A stretch of 10,285 nt of DNA from assembly GCA_030591285.1 (NCBI GenBank), contig JAUVBH010000032.1, positions 1 to 10,285 of the forward strand, read 5' to 3'. The notes beneath the pieces are model-generated. The model searched no databases and had not been told where the DNA came from. It was given only the letters and a program-made list of their open reading frames with translations. The translations under genes were made by a program, and so were the position numbers. The stretch comes from Thermoplasmatota archaeon (GTDB taxonomy: Archaea; Thermoplasmatota; Penumbrarchaeia; Penumbrarchaeales; Penumbrarchaeaceae). Of this stretch, positions 1-7,197 are shown in pieces (the stretch's first letter is position 1; every line of letters begins with the position of its first letter).

Positions 1-1
1 C

Positions 2-70
2 GATAATCTGCCTGGCGATTGGCAGTGCCCCGTCTGTGGTGTTGGAAAGGACATGTTCGAAAAGATCTGA
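2..70 (+). CDS. Rubredoxin or C-terminal rubredoxin domain (5'-truncated)
   Basis: Only the last 22 codons and the stop lie in the window. They read DNLPGDWQCPVCGVGKDMFEKI, split here as DNLPGDWQCPVC then GVGKDMFEKI, which is the classic second half of rubredoxin: the LPxDWxCPxCGxGKDxFE signature with the second CPxC pair that binds iron. Rubredoxins are small one-electron carriers in the cytoplasm, used in archaea for superoxide/peroxide reduction and other redox chains. The piece could equally be the rubredoxin tail of a larger flavoprotein or rubrerythrin, since the N-terminal part is outside the window. The stop lies 34 bases before the endonuclease IV start on the same strand, so the two may share a transcript. 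The domain identity is very sure; whether it is a stand-alone protein is not known. Confidence 0.88.
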   Translation, partial: DNLPGDWQCPVCGVGKDMFEKI

Positions 71-104
71 TGATCCTTCATTCATCAAATGGGCTGTGGC
101 TTAG

Positions 105-962
105 ATGCCGAAACTGGGTGCCCATGTTAGCATCGCTGGTGGAGTTCATAATAGCATAGCCAGGGCGCTTGAGATCGGTTGCGACACATTCCAGATCTTC
201 ACAAAGAACCAGAGACAGTGGAATGCTCCTCCCCTGAAAGAGGAGGATATTGTATCTTTCAAGAAGCAGCTTTTGGATTCAGGCATAGGTCCCGTTATCG
301 CCCATGACTCGTATCTGATCAATCTGGGAGCGATCAACGAAGATTCTTTTGAAAGATCGGTGAATACCTTCATCGATGAATTGAAAAGATGTCATTTTCT
401 GGATGTCTGTTATCTTGTTACTCACCCTGGGTCTCATTTAGGTGAGGGAGAAGACAAAGGGATCAAGAGGATAGCAGAAGGGATCGATACAGCATGGTCC
501 TCCCTTGAGAAAGAGGTCAATGATCCTTCTGTTTCGATCCTGTTGGAGACCACTGCAGGGCAGGGAACCAATATTGGTTACAAGTTCGAACAACTTGCTG
601 AGATCATCGAACGATGTTCCATACCCAAAAAGATAGGTGTCTGTTTGGACACCTGCCATATATTTGCTGCGGGGTATGACCTCACCACCGAGGATGGATA
701 TGGCTCCACAATGGATCAGTTCTATTCGATGATCCCCAAAGAAAAACTGAAGGCGATCCATTTGAACGATTCCAAAAAGGAGATCGGTTCAAGAGTGGAT
801 AGACATGACAATATTGGCGATGGGAAGATCGGGCTTGATGGATTCAGAATGTTGATGAACGACGATCGGCTAAAAAGTGTCCCATTCATCCTGGAAACAC
901 CCGGTGGAGATGAGGCATACAAAAAGAACCTAGGACTTCTTAGGTCTCTTGTGAGATGGTGA
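105..962 (+). CDS. nfo: Endonuclease IV (AP endonuclease, Nfo family)
   Basis: This is a cytoplasmic DNA repair enzyme that cuts the backbone 5' of abasic sites and removes 3'-blocking groups in base excision repair. The 285 residues equal the length of the E. coli enzyme and show the TIM-barrel family pattern from the start (KLGAHVSIAGG). All nine metal ligands of the family can be placed: H67 (AHDSYLINLG), H107 (THPGSHLGEG), E148 (LETTAGQG), D182 and H185 (LDTCHIFAAGYD), H219 (HLNDSK), D232 and H234 (VDRHDNIGDG) and E264 (LETPGG). A trinuclear zinc centre is therefore expected. The ATG at 105 gives the normal family N-terminus. No clear ribosome-binding site precedes it. The gene lies just after the rubredoxin stop, and its last 33 bases overlap the convergent gene on the minus strand. 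The enzyme appears intact and the call is firm. Confidence 0.97.
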   Translation: MPKLGAHVSIAGGVHNSIARALEIGCDTFQIFTKNQRQWNAPPLKEEDIVSFKKQLLDSGIGPVIAHDSYLINLGAINEDSFERSVNTFIDELKRCHFLDVCYLVTHPGSHLGEGEDKGIKRIAEGIDTAWSSLEKEVNDPSVSILLETTAGQGTNIGYKFEQLAEIIERCSIPKKIGVCLDTCHIFAAGYDLTTEDGYGSTMDQFYSMIPKEKLKAIHLNDSKKEIGSRVDRHDNIGDGKIGLDGFRMLMNDDRLKSVPFILETPGGDEAYKKNLGLLRSLVRW

Positions 963-1517
963 CAACATTCCGTTCATCATGGAAGGTTCAGAGTCTATCC
1001 TGTAGCCATTGGAAAGTGTAGTATCCACTCCAAGGTCTATCTCATCCTTTTCCATCTCGCTCAATAGAGACCCTGCCTCCATTTCCAGAATATCACTTCT
1101 GAAGAGATCGACAAATGCTTTAGCGTCAGGGGTCTCGATCTTGATCTTCTGTTCCATTTGTCTCTCTTCGCCTCCGGGACAGAATCCTTCCCTGAAGAGA
1201 CGAATGGTCTCGACCTCTTCCAGGATCGGTTGTTTGAATGTTTGGCGCACGGTGGAGCGATCGGTCTTCTGAAACTCATTGATGATGTCATAATGAAGGT
1301 CCATTGGAATTCCAAGTAGTTCACGAGTAATGCAAAGCATCTCGATCGACCAGGTCTCCTTTGGAGTGTCCAGATGTTTCAATAAAAGATAACGGTATAG
1401 CTCTAGAACTTCCCTACGACTCATAACTGTGCCAGTATATGGGTTGATCACTGAACCCATGATGTTCCCATTGAACAGGGAAAGGAACCCACGACTCTTG
1501 ACATCCATGTTTACCAC
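930..1517 (-). CDS. Hypothetical protein, 195 residues, unrecognised family
   Basis: I do not recognise the family. The protein has no signal peptide or membrane segment and looks soluble. Residues about 33-85 look helical (SRREVLELYRYLLLKHL, then ITRELLGIPMDLHYDIINEF), residues 97-160 are acidic and probably helical, and the tail is rich in Ser, Met and basic residues (SPSHKRPKKS). There is one CxxG-like spot (FCPGG near 112-116) but no zinc pair. The GTG start at 1517 is supported by a GAGGT about nine bases upstream on the minus strand; the ATG three codons later (1508) is an alternative. It is the only long frame filling 963-1517. It runs tail-to-tail into the endonuclease IV gene with a 33-base overlap, so its last eleven codons are read through the end of that gene. 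Existence of the gene is likely; the function is unknown. Confidence 0.7.
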   Translation of the reverse strand: MVNMDVKSRGFLSLFNGNIMGSVINPYTGTVMSRREVLELYRYLLLKHLDTPKETWSIEMLCITRELLGIPMDLHYDIINEFQKTDRSTVRQTFKQPILEEVETIRLFREGFCPGGEERQMEQKIKIETPDAKAFVDLFRSDILEMEAGSLLSEMEKDEIDLGVDTTLSNGYRIDSEPSMMNGMLSPSHKRPKKS

Positions 1518-1605
1518 TCGTACGAGACCTCAGGCTGATAGCACCCTTTGAAAGTCCACACTACAGGAAGTGATACTATTGGATGTACTTACACATTTGG
1601 AAAGG

Positions 1606-1620
1606 GTTCATTTAATGAAC
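1606..1620. promoter_or_regulatory. Perfect 15-base palindrome before the epimerase gene (candidate operator)
   Basis: GTTCATT-T-AATGAAC has perfect seven-base arms around one central base. It lies 30 bases before the preferred epimerase start at 1651, and its centre contains a TTTAAT that could serve as part of a weak TATA element. A dimeric winged-helix repressor could bind such a site. The operator role is inference; the symmetry is seen directly. Confidence 0.4.
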
Positions 1621-1634
1621 ATTGATCCAGATAC

Positions 1635-1640
1635 AAGGAG
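1635..1640 (+). promoter_or_regulatory. Ribosome binding site deciding the epimerase start
   Basis: AAGGAG lies ten bases before the GTG at 1651. It favours this start over the upstream in-frame GTG at 1570, which would add 27 residues of non-conserved sequence before the Rossmann fold. A second GTG at 1666 (preceded by GAGGT at 1653-1657) is also possible. Confidence 0.5.
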
Positions 1641-1650
1641 AGAAAAAAAA

Positions 1651-2640
1651 GTGAGGTTGAGATTGGTGAAGGATCTTGGAGTCCTGGTAACAGGTGGAGC
1701 TGGTTTCATTGGTTCCAATCTTGTGGACCTATTGATGGAGAACGGATATACTGTATATGTTCTCGATGATCTGTCCACAGGGAAGTTAGAAAACCTTGAG
1801 CGATGGTCCGAAAATGGAAATTTCAGATTCATCCCAGGAGACATCCGAAATCCACTGGACAGTATACTGACTTCATCGAAGATGGGGGGAGGTCCGCCCA
1901 TAGGAACGATCTTCCATCTGGCTGCAAGGGTCGATGTGACAACATCATTTCTTGATCCAGAAGCGGACATGGAGGTTAACTATCTTGGCACATTGAACGT
2001 TCTGGAATATGCTTCCAGGATGGATGTAAGGAAAATAGTATTCTCATCCTCCGCTGCAGTTTATGGAGATACAGAGGTCCTGCCGGTGAATGAAGATATC
2101 TCCCTGGACCCTCTCTCGCCATACGGTCTGAATAAAATGGCATCTGAGATCCTCTTGAAGATCTACAAGACCCAATACGGACTTGACCACACGATCTTAC
2201 GCTTTTTCAACGTATACGGACCAAGACAGGACCCAGGAAACCCATATTCCGGTGTCATTTCGAAGTATATGAACTGGACCAGGAATAAGGAGCCTTTGAT
2301 GATCTATGGTGATGGTTCACAGACCCGTGATTTCATTTTCGTGGGGGATGTGGCCGATATCATGGCCTCGGCTGCCAGTTCCAATTTTGTAGGAACTCTG
2401 AATGTCGCAACCGGGAAGGAGAACAGCGTCATCGATCTGGCAGATGCAGTTGAGGAGGTGGGAGGCAACCAGTTGAAAAGGGTTCATCTTCCCGAAAGAA
2501 AAGGGGAGATCATAAGGTCAGTTGCCAACATAGCCAAGCTCCAAGAGAAACTTGGACCATTCGAACCTGTCTCTCTGAAAGAAGGTCTCAGACAGACCTA
2601 TAGATGGTTTGAAACCCAACCCGAACAGGTGGTGCATTGA
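1651..2640 (+). CDS. NAD-dependent epimerase/dehydratase, UDP-glucose 4-epimerase-like
   Basis: This is an extended short-chain dehydrogenase that probably inverts C4 of a UDP-sugar (GalE type), supplying activated sugars for cell-surface glycans or protein glycosylation in the cytoplasm. Counting from GTG 1651 (329 residues), the Rossmann glycine motif TGGAGFIG is at 14-21. HLAAR is at 89-93, the catalytic Ser region FSSSAAVYG ends at 139, and the Tyr/Lys pair YGLNK is Y158 and K162. RFFNVYGPR at 184-192 and GDGSQTRDFIFVGD at 220-233 match the substrate-binding parts of the family. The length fits the usual 310-340. A longer form from GTG 1570 is open but adds 27 residues ahead of the fold. 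Exact substrate (UDP-glucose, GlcNAc or a uronic acid) cannot be read from sequence. The stop TGA overlaps the start TTG of the following STAND gene, so the two are probably translated in a coupled way. A palindrome upstream may control both. Confidence 0.93.
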   Translation: MRLRLVKDLGVLVTGGAGFIGSNLVDLLMENGYTVYVLDDLSTGKLENLERWSENGNFRFIPGDIRNPLDSILTSSKMGGGPPIGTIFHLAARVDVTTSFLDPEADMEVNYLGTLNVLEYASRMDVRKIVFSSSAAVYGDTEVLPVNEDISLDPLSPYGLNKMASEILLKIYKTQYGLDHTILRFFNVYGPRQDPGNPYSGVISKYMNWTRNKEPLMIYGDGSQTRDFIFVGDVADIMASAASSNFVGTLNVATGKENSVIDLADAVEEVGGNQLKRVHLPERKGEIIRSVANIAKLQEKLGPFEPVSLKEGLRQTYRWFETQPEQVVH

Positions 2641-5594
2641 AGACGGGGGGAATGAAGGTAAAACTGCATTCCGATGAACGGGTCTTACTATTTTTATCAG
2701 AGTTCTCCACCAAGAAGGAACTCTGGGATGTTCCAATAGAGGTCACACAGAAGGGGATATCCAAAAGACTGGGAATGTTGGAGAATAACGTTTCAAGGTC
2801 CCTCAAGAGAATTTCAGGGGACGGACTTGTTGATTCCGAACTGAAACATGTCAAGGGAGAAAAGAGGAGACAGAAGGCTTATTTTCTTACCGGAAGAGGA
2901 GAAGCGATAGTTGAGAAATTGAAGGAAGGAATGGCGAAGACCTATATCGAGGTCTCAGCAGATGGTGAGATAACAAAGATGCCTCTCCCCAGAGCATATA
3001 GAATGGCACGGGAAATGGGGATGGGGTTGACCCTTGCGGAACTATACATACTAAGGACCAAGATGGAATATCCGCTGGACCTCACCCCAGGTTGGGAGAC
3101 AACCAGAGATGGTCCGACCTTGGTAGGCAACTATCAGATGCCCCTTCATTTCTTCGGAAGAGAAAAGGAACTGGAGGATGTGGAGAAATTCCTCAGGTCA
3201 AGGGCAGGGGTCATGATCATCTGGGGACTTGCTGGAATGGGTAAGACCTCATTGATACTCAAGGGTGTATCCGATTCAATGGTAAAGGCCGGTTACATCA
3301 GATGCGAACCATGGACCGACAGGATAGAACTCGTGAATGAGATCTCATGGGTCCTTTCCCAGATGGGATTTGAAGATGATGCCGCTGAGCTTCTCAAAGA
3401 TGACATCTCTCCCGGACAGCTATCAAGAAAGATACGGAACGTCACCTCGTCAGCCAAGGGCTTGACACTGATCATAGATGATCTGCAGAAGACCGGCGGA
3501 GGATTGGACATCTACATGGAGGGCATATGCAAAGCTTCCATGGAGACCCCTGGATTGAAGGTAATAATCCTAACAAGGGAGAGACCCTCTTTCCTTGACC
3601 CAAGATTCGAGATCCATGGAGATGTCAGGTCCCTGGAACTGAAAGGCCTGGACCTCAAATCAGTGGCGTTGATGATCAAGGAAGCTGGAAAAGGAGGGGA
3701 CATAGGAGCAGTATGGGATATGACAAAGGGTCATCCCCTTTTCGTGGAACTGATGCTGACCTCACTGGGATTGAGTTCAAAATCCCGTTTCGGTGAATTC
3801 CTGGACCAGGAGATACTTGCTCCACTTCCGCCCCAGCAGAAGAAAGCTCTCGAGCTGACAGCCCTTTCCGGTCTTCCTGTACACCGTTCCCTGATCGTAA
3901 GAACTTCCGCCGAGGATATCGATTATCTTCAGAGGAAAGGGCTTTTCAGAGAAGTGAAAGGGGGGCTGCTGTATGTTCATGATATCATTTCAGACCATTT
4001 GAAGGCCACCGTACCAGGAGAGGAGAGAAAAAAGCTTCTGGATGAGATATTGGCATATCAATTGGCAGTTATCCTCAGGATTTGGGGAGATGGTGCAGAA
4101 CTCCTCTCCCAGGACATCCTGAAGGAACTGGGGGCTCCAAAAACCGTAACCAACCTGATAAGGGAACAATATTCCAAATATGTCTATGAGGACATACCGC
4201 CCCTTAGGGACCAATTCAAGAGATATCTTGACACCACCATCAGTCGTTTCCTGGAAATGGGTGATCTTGCTCTTGCAATAAACACGATCTTCGTACTGAA
4301 CAGGACCTCCGGTGTGGGTAGAGGAAAGGCATTGCTTGGACCGATCCTCAAACTGGAGAGGGCCAGACCAACAGAGGAGCAGATGTTCCATCTGCGTTTG
4401 CAGAAGGCCAAGATCGAATCCGTCGAGGGTGACCTCGAATCAGCTTCCAGAACCCTTGACCTGATCGAAGCAACATATCCAAAGAAGAAGATCAAGGGGT
4501 CGGATCTTGCCCTGATGCAGCACGTCAAGGGTAAGGTGTCCAGATCCCAGAAGAGATACCATCAGATGTTGAAGGCCCATCAGACAGCCATTGAAGCCTA
4601 TGACAAGATAGGTGATAAGAAGGGAGTTGCAAAGGAAAGGCTTCATTTGGCAAAGGCACTGCATCAAATGGGAGATGCTCCATCAGCATTCAAGGAAGCG
4701 ATCAAAAGCGCATCTGAATATGAAAAGGCCCTGGATAGGCGTGGAGAGGTCTATGCTTGCCTCCAGGCATACCGCTCGTCCCTTGATCTGGGAAAAGAGG
4801 AGCAGGCTGAAAAATGTATCAAGAGAAGCAGGTCAGTTGCCCGGTCGATCAATGATAACCGTCTCCTGGCATTGATAAAGATGGAAGAGACCATCCTTTC
4901 AAAAGATCTCCCGGACAAGAGGTCAATAGAGAATCTAAAGAGGATTTGCTCACAGGTCGCTGTCGAAGACCTGGATATGGTCGTTAGAGGATACCTATCC
5001 ATCGCACAGCAATTTGAAGATGCAAGATCATGGAAAGAGAAAGACCTTCGTCTATCCTGTCTCCAGCCCGCCTGGGAATTACTTTATTCTGTAGGCTCAA
5101 AGGATGGTGGGGCATCCAGTAAAACATCAGACGAAGGGCTTTCCAATATGATCGATCTTCTGGAACAGCTGCTTTCCCTCAATGATGAAATGAGTGACAA
5201 GGAGTTGAAGAAGGCGGTTGGTGAGATAGGATTTCCATTCTTCCCCAAAAATGATCAAGATCATCAAGAGATCCTATTGGAGAGACTGGCAGGATCATAC
5301 AAGAAACTGGCAGATTCCCTGCATGCAACCATGATCGAAACGGGAGGAAATCCCGGCCAATTCGATAATGCCGTAGAGGGGCGTCTTCATACTCTTCTGA
5401 CCCTTGGCATATATTTCCAGAATAAAGGAAAACGGAAAAAGGCAAGGGAGCTCTATAAAGAGTGCAAAGCTGCCATAGAAGAATACGAGCGACGAAGTCT
5501 GAAGATAGCGGATCACGTCACATCCTTCAACCTCAGGAAAGTAAAGGAGGTCCTTGAAGAGAACAGATCAGCTCTTGAAGGGATCGGATTTTGA
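2637..5594 (+). CDS. Winged-helix / STAND ATPase / TPR protein, probable signal-responsive regulator
   Basis: This is a 985-residue multidomain protein with the layout of STAND regulators. Residues about 15-95 form a winged helix (ISKRLGMLENNVSRSLKRIS as recognition part, then GDGLVDSELK and a basic wing, ending LTGRGEAIVEKL), like MarR-type DNA binders. The ATPase domain starts at FFGREKELE (172-180). It has Walker A GLAGMGKTS (197-205), Walker B LTLIIDDLQ (276-284) and a sensor-like VIILTRERPS (309-318). It continues with a GHPLF motif (365-369) typical of STAND proteins and VHDIISDHL (447-455) in the place of the MHD motif. The rest is helical with TPR-like repeats, clearest at about 580-740 and 915-951. 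No membrane segment is seen. Such proteins switch on ATP and ligand binding and often oligomerise; MalT is a known example with DNA binding. The target and ligand are unknown. The TTG start at 2637 follows AGGTGG and overlaps the epimerase stop (TTGA); ATG 2652 is an alternative. Confidence 0.88.
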   Translation: MKTGGMKVKLHSDERVLLFLSEFSTKKELWDVPIEVTQKGISKRLGMLENNVSRSLKRISGDGLVDSELKHVKGEKRRQKAYFLTGRGEAIVEKLKEGMAKTYIEVSADGEITKMPLPRAYRMAREMGMGLTLAELYILRTKMEYPLDLTPGWETTRDGPTLVGNYQMPLHFFGREKELEDVEKFLRSRAGVMIIWGLAGMGKTSLILKGVSDSMVKAGYIRCEPWTDRIELVNEISWVLSQMGFEDDAAELLKDDISPGQLSRKIRNVTSSAKGLTLIIDDLQKTGGGLDIYMEGICKASMETPGLKVIILTRERPSFLDPRFEIHGDVRSLELKGLDLKSVALMIKEAGKGGDIGAVWDMTKGHPLFVELMLTSLGLSSKSRFGEFLDQEILAPLPPQQKKALELTALSGLPVHRSLIVRTSAEDIDYLQRKGLFREVKGGLLYVHDIISDHLKATVPGEERKKLLDEILAYQLAVILRIWGDGAELLSQDILKELGAPKTVTNLIREQYSKYVYEDIPPLRDQFKRYLDTTISRFLEMGDLALAINTIFVLNRTSGVGRGKALLGPILKLERARPTEEQMFHLRLQKAKIESVEGDLESASRTLDLIEATYPKKKIKGSDLALMQHVKGKVSRSQKRYHQMLKAHQTAIEAYDKIGDKKGVAKERLHLAKALHQMGDAPSAFKEAIKSASEYEKALDRRGEVYACLQAYRSSLDLGKEEQAEKCIKRSRSVARSINDNRLLALIKMEETILSKDLPDKRSIENLKRICSQVAVEDLDMVVRGYLSIAQQFEDARSWKEKDLRLSCLQPAWELLYSVGSKDGGASSKTSDEGLSNMIDLLEQLLSLNDEMSDKELKKAVGEIGFPFFPKNDQDHQEILLERLAGSYKKLADSLHATMIETGGNPGQFDNAVEGRLHTLLTLGIYFQNKGKRKKARELYKECKAAIEEYERRSLKIADHVTSFNLRKVKEVLEENRSALEGIGF

Positions 5595-5620
5595 TAGAAA
5601 TAGGTTCCGAATTGATAGAA
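5591..5620. repeat. Paired direct repeat TTGATAGAA upstream of a TATA box
   Basis: TTGATAGAA occurs at 5591-5599 and again at 5612-5620, exactly 21 bases apart (about two helical turns). The match extends to TAGG versus AAGG with two mismatches in 14. The first copy overlaps the stop codon of the STAND gene. The pair ends 21 bases before the TATA box of the calcium-loop protein gene, where archaeal activators or repressors often bind. The regulatory role is inference. Confidence 0.4.
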
Positions 5621-5641
5621 TAAGGGAAATTCTACTCCCAG

Positions 5642-5649
5642 TTTATATA
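5642..5649 (+). promoter_or_regulatory. Archaeal TATA box for the 21-residue-repeat protein
   Basis: TTTATATA is a near-ideal archaeal TATA box. Its centre near 5645 predicts a transcription start at about 5670, giving a leader of about 40 bases that contains the ribosome-binding site at 5697. This separates the exported-protein gene from the STAND gene ahead of it. Confidence 0.65.
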
Positions 5650-5696
5650 TCGATTTCCGACCAAATGCGCTCCTAAGGAGGCAAGGACCCTTCTTT

Positions 5697-5703
5697 GGAG
5701 GTT
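5697..5703 (+). promoter_or_regulatory. Strong ribosome binding site deciding the start at 5710
   Basis: GGAGGTT lies six bases before ATG 5710. An in-frame TTG at 5695 would place this site inside the coding region and add five residues before the signal peptide, so the ATG is preferred. Confidence 0.8.
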
Positions 5704-5709
5704 GCAAAA

Positions 5710-7185
5710 ATGAACAAAACAATGATCGCAATTGGCGCCCTCGGGGCGGTCCTCGCTTTACTCACGGCTTCAATGGTCATGGGTATTGAGAGTACCGGAA
5801 CCGAGGAAATGAACGAGAAGATACCGATCAACGATGAGATGGAATATGATCTCTTCGAGGAATGGACAGATGATACAGAACTGGAACAGGATATCGAAGA
5901 GGATCTGGAAGTCCCGGATGTGGTTGACACGAATCCAACCTCACCAAGATTTCAAAAACTTGTCAAAAGGAGCTACCACTTCCTGAACAAGGATTTCATT
6001 GGCAAATACTCCAACTGGGACAAGCTCCCGATTGTAAAAACAATATTCACTGCCAACTCTTCGGCCGAGTGGATGTTCAAAGCCCTTCCAAGGATCAACG
6101 CAACAGGCGAGGGCCGGATCATCGACCGAAATGGTGATGGATATCCGGAACTTGTTATCTGGAAGCATTATCAGAGGAATGCTGTTGTATCCTCTGACCA
6201 GATGAATCTTACAATGAATGCCATGAGGAACCATACCGAAGATGCGGATCTATCAGGTCTCGTCATCTATGGATATAGCGGCTTCACATTGGTCTATGTG
6301 GACAGGGATGGAGATGCAAATCCGGAGATGATCTCCCTTAAGGTCTCAAATGGGTTCAAGGTGGATATCAATGGAGATGGCACACCCGAGATGGTACATG
6401 CATTCAACTGGTATGGTGTTACCTACGACAGGGATGATGATGGTGATTGGGATCTTCAAAAGTTCAATACGTCCATCAGGACCGTTGTCGATATCAACAA
6501 CGACAGGATCCCTGAGCTTGTGAGATATGAAAAAGCGAACTTCATGAGAGCAAATGTTCGCGGCAGGCAGATGTGGGACAAGATCACAGCATCTGCAAGC
6601 AGGGGAATGTCCTTCGATAGGGACTCTGACGGAAATCCATCCGTCAGGAAACATTTCAGTCTCCAAGGATCATGGATGGATAGAGATGGTGATTGCTGGC
6701 CGGAGCATATTCGGATCGGAATCAAGACCTCCGAATACCACGATAAGGACTCTGATGGAAATCCAGAGGAGAGGAAACAGAGGTCGGTGTCACTTTATTT
6801 CATGGACCGAAATGACGATCGGAACCCGGAATTTGTTATGATCTCCTACAGGATGATCACATACATCGATAGGAACTCCGATGGAAAAGTGGACATGATC
6901 AAGGTTCACATCAGGACCTTCAAGTGGATCGACAGGAACTCCGATGGAATTCCAGAAAGGGTATCAAGGAGCGAAACAACAGATATCAGATACCCTCAGA
7001 ACAGCAGACCGGAGGAGGGAACAAGACCGGAATTAGAGAAACCGAAAGAGAGACCAGAGGAAAATGAGAGAGACCCGAACAAGGACGTCCCCGAGAAAAG
7101 ACCGGAGCAGAACGAAGATGAGCCCGATCCGAAAAATAACGACAGAGAGAACAATGAATCTGGGCAACTATCAAGTAGGGCCTAA
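5710..7185 (+). CDS. Exported protein with an array of 21-residue calcium-loop (DxDxDGxPE) repeats
   Basis: The 491-residue product starts with a signal peptide (MNKTMIAIGALGAVLALLTA...), so it is exported. There is no lipobox and no C-terminal membrane helix. Residues about 30-75 are very acidic. From 139 on, nine-residue calcium loops of the type Dx(D/N)xDGxPE appear. They start at 139, then at 198, 219, 240, 261, 303, 324, 345, 366, 387 and 408. Spacing is exactly 21 from 198 on, with a degenerate unit at 282. The loop spacing (ligands 1, 3, 5, 9) resembles the FG-GAP/integrin or VCBS calcium hairpin, but the period is far shorter than their roughly 60 residues. Each unit has hydrophobic positions before and after the loop, suggesting stacked hairpins or a beta-solenoid; this is inference. 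Residues about 430-491 are a Pro/Glu/Arg/Asn-rich, probably disordered tail. A role in surface structure or adhesion is plausible but unproven. Confidence 0.85.
   Translation: MNKTMIAIGALGAVLALLTASMVMGIESTGTEEMNEKIPINDEMEYDLFEEWTDDTELEQDIEEDLEVPDVVDTNPTSPRFQKLVKRSYHFLNKDFIGKYSNWDKLPIVKTIFTANSSAEWMFKALPRINATGEGRIIDRNGDGYPELVIWKHYQRNAVVSSDQMNLTMNAMRNHTEDADLSGLVIYGYSGFTLVYVDRDGDANPEMISLKVSNGFKVDINGDGTPEMVHAFNWYGVTYDRDDDGDWDLQKFNTSIRTVVDINNDRIPELVRYEKANFMRANVRGRQMWDKITASASRGMSFDRDSDGNPSVRKHFSLQGSWMDRDGDCWPEHIRIGIKTSEYHDKDSDGNPEERKQRSVSLYFMDRNDDRNPEFVMISYRMITYIDRNSDGKVDMIKVHIRTFKWIDRNSDGIPERVSRSETTDIRYPQNSRPEEGTRPELEKPKERPEENERDPNKDVPEKRPEQNEDEPDPKNNDRENNESGQLSSRA
6124..6186 (+). repeat. First, separated copy of the 21-residue calcium-loop unit
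   Basis: It encodes DRNGDGYPELVIWKHY and five more residues, matching the array consensus well. A segment of about 17 residues and one badly degenerate unit (starting near 6238, around EDADLSG) separate it from the regular array that begins at 6301. Confidence 0.65.
6301..6993 (+). repeat. Eleven in-register 63-base coding repeats (21 residues each)
   Basis: Units begin at 6301, 6364, 6427, 6490, 6553 (degenerate), 6616, 6679, 6742, 6805, 6868 and 6931. Consensus per unit is D-R-(D/N)-x-D-G-x-P-E followed by about twelve residues that alternate hydrophobic and polar and end in a hydrophobic residue before the next D. Not one unit gains or loses a residue. At the DNA level units differ widely, so this is an old array held by selection. 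Some neighbouring units still share stretches such as AGGAACTCCGATGGAA (units at 6868 and 6931). Confidence 0.85.
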
Positions 7186-7197
7186 TCGATTTCTCTC

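Noticed and set aside
1009..1272. An 87-codon plus-strand open frame rich in Ser/Ile
   Set aside because: It is opposite the 195-residue minus-strand gene, which has a longer frame, a supported start and a more protein-like composition.
1570..1650. N-terminal 27-residue extension of the epimerase from GTG 1570
   Set aside because: The family starts just before the Rossmann strand; AAGGAG at 1635 serves the GTG at 1651, and the palindrome at 1606 would fall inside the gene.
3990..4391. A 133-codon minus-strand open frame
   Set aside because: It lies fully inside the STAND gene, whose TPR-like helical pattern is coherent across the region; the opposite frame shows no family features.
2637..5594. 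STAND protein as an antiphage (Avs-like) defence gene
   Set aside because: No nuclease, protease, TIR or membrane effector domain is seen; the front domain looks like a winged helix and no other defence gene is near.
6301..6993. DNA-level tandem repeat or CRISPR-like array
   Set aside because: The 63-base period is a property of the protein; units differ greatly in DNA sequence and there are no identical repeats with unique spacers.
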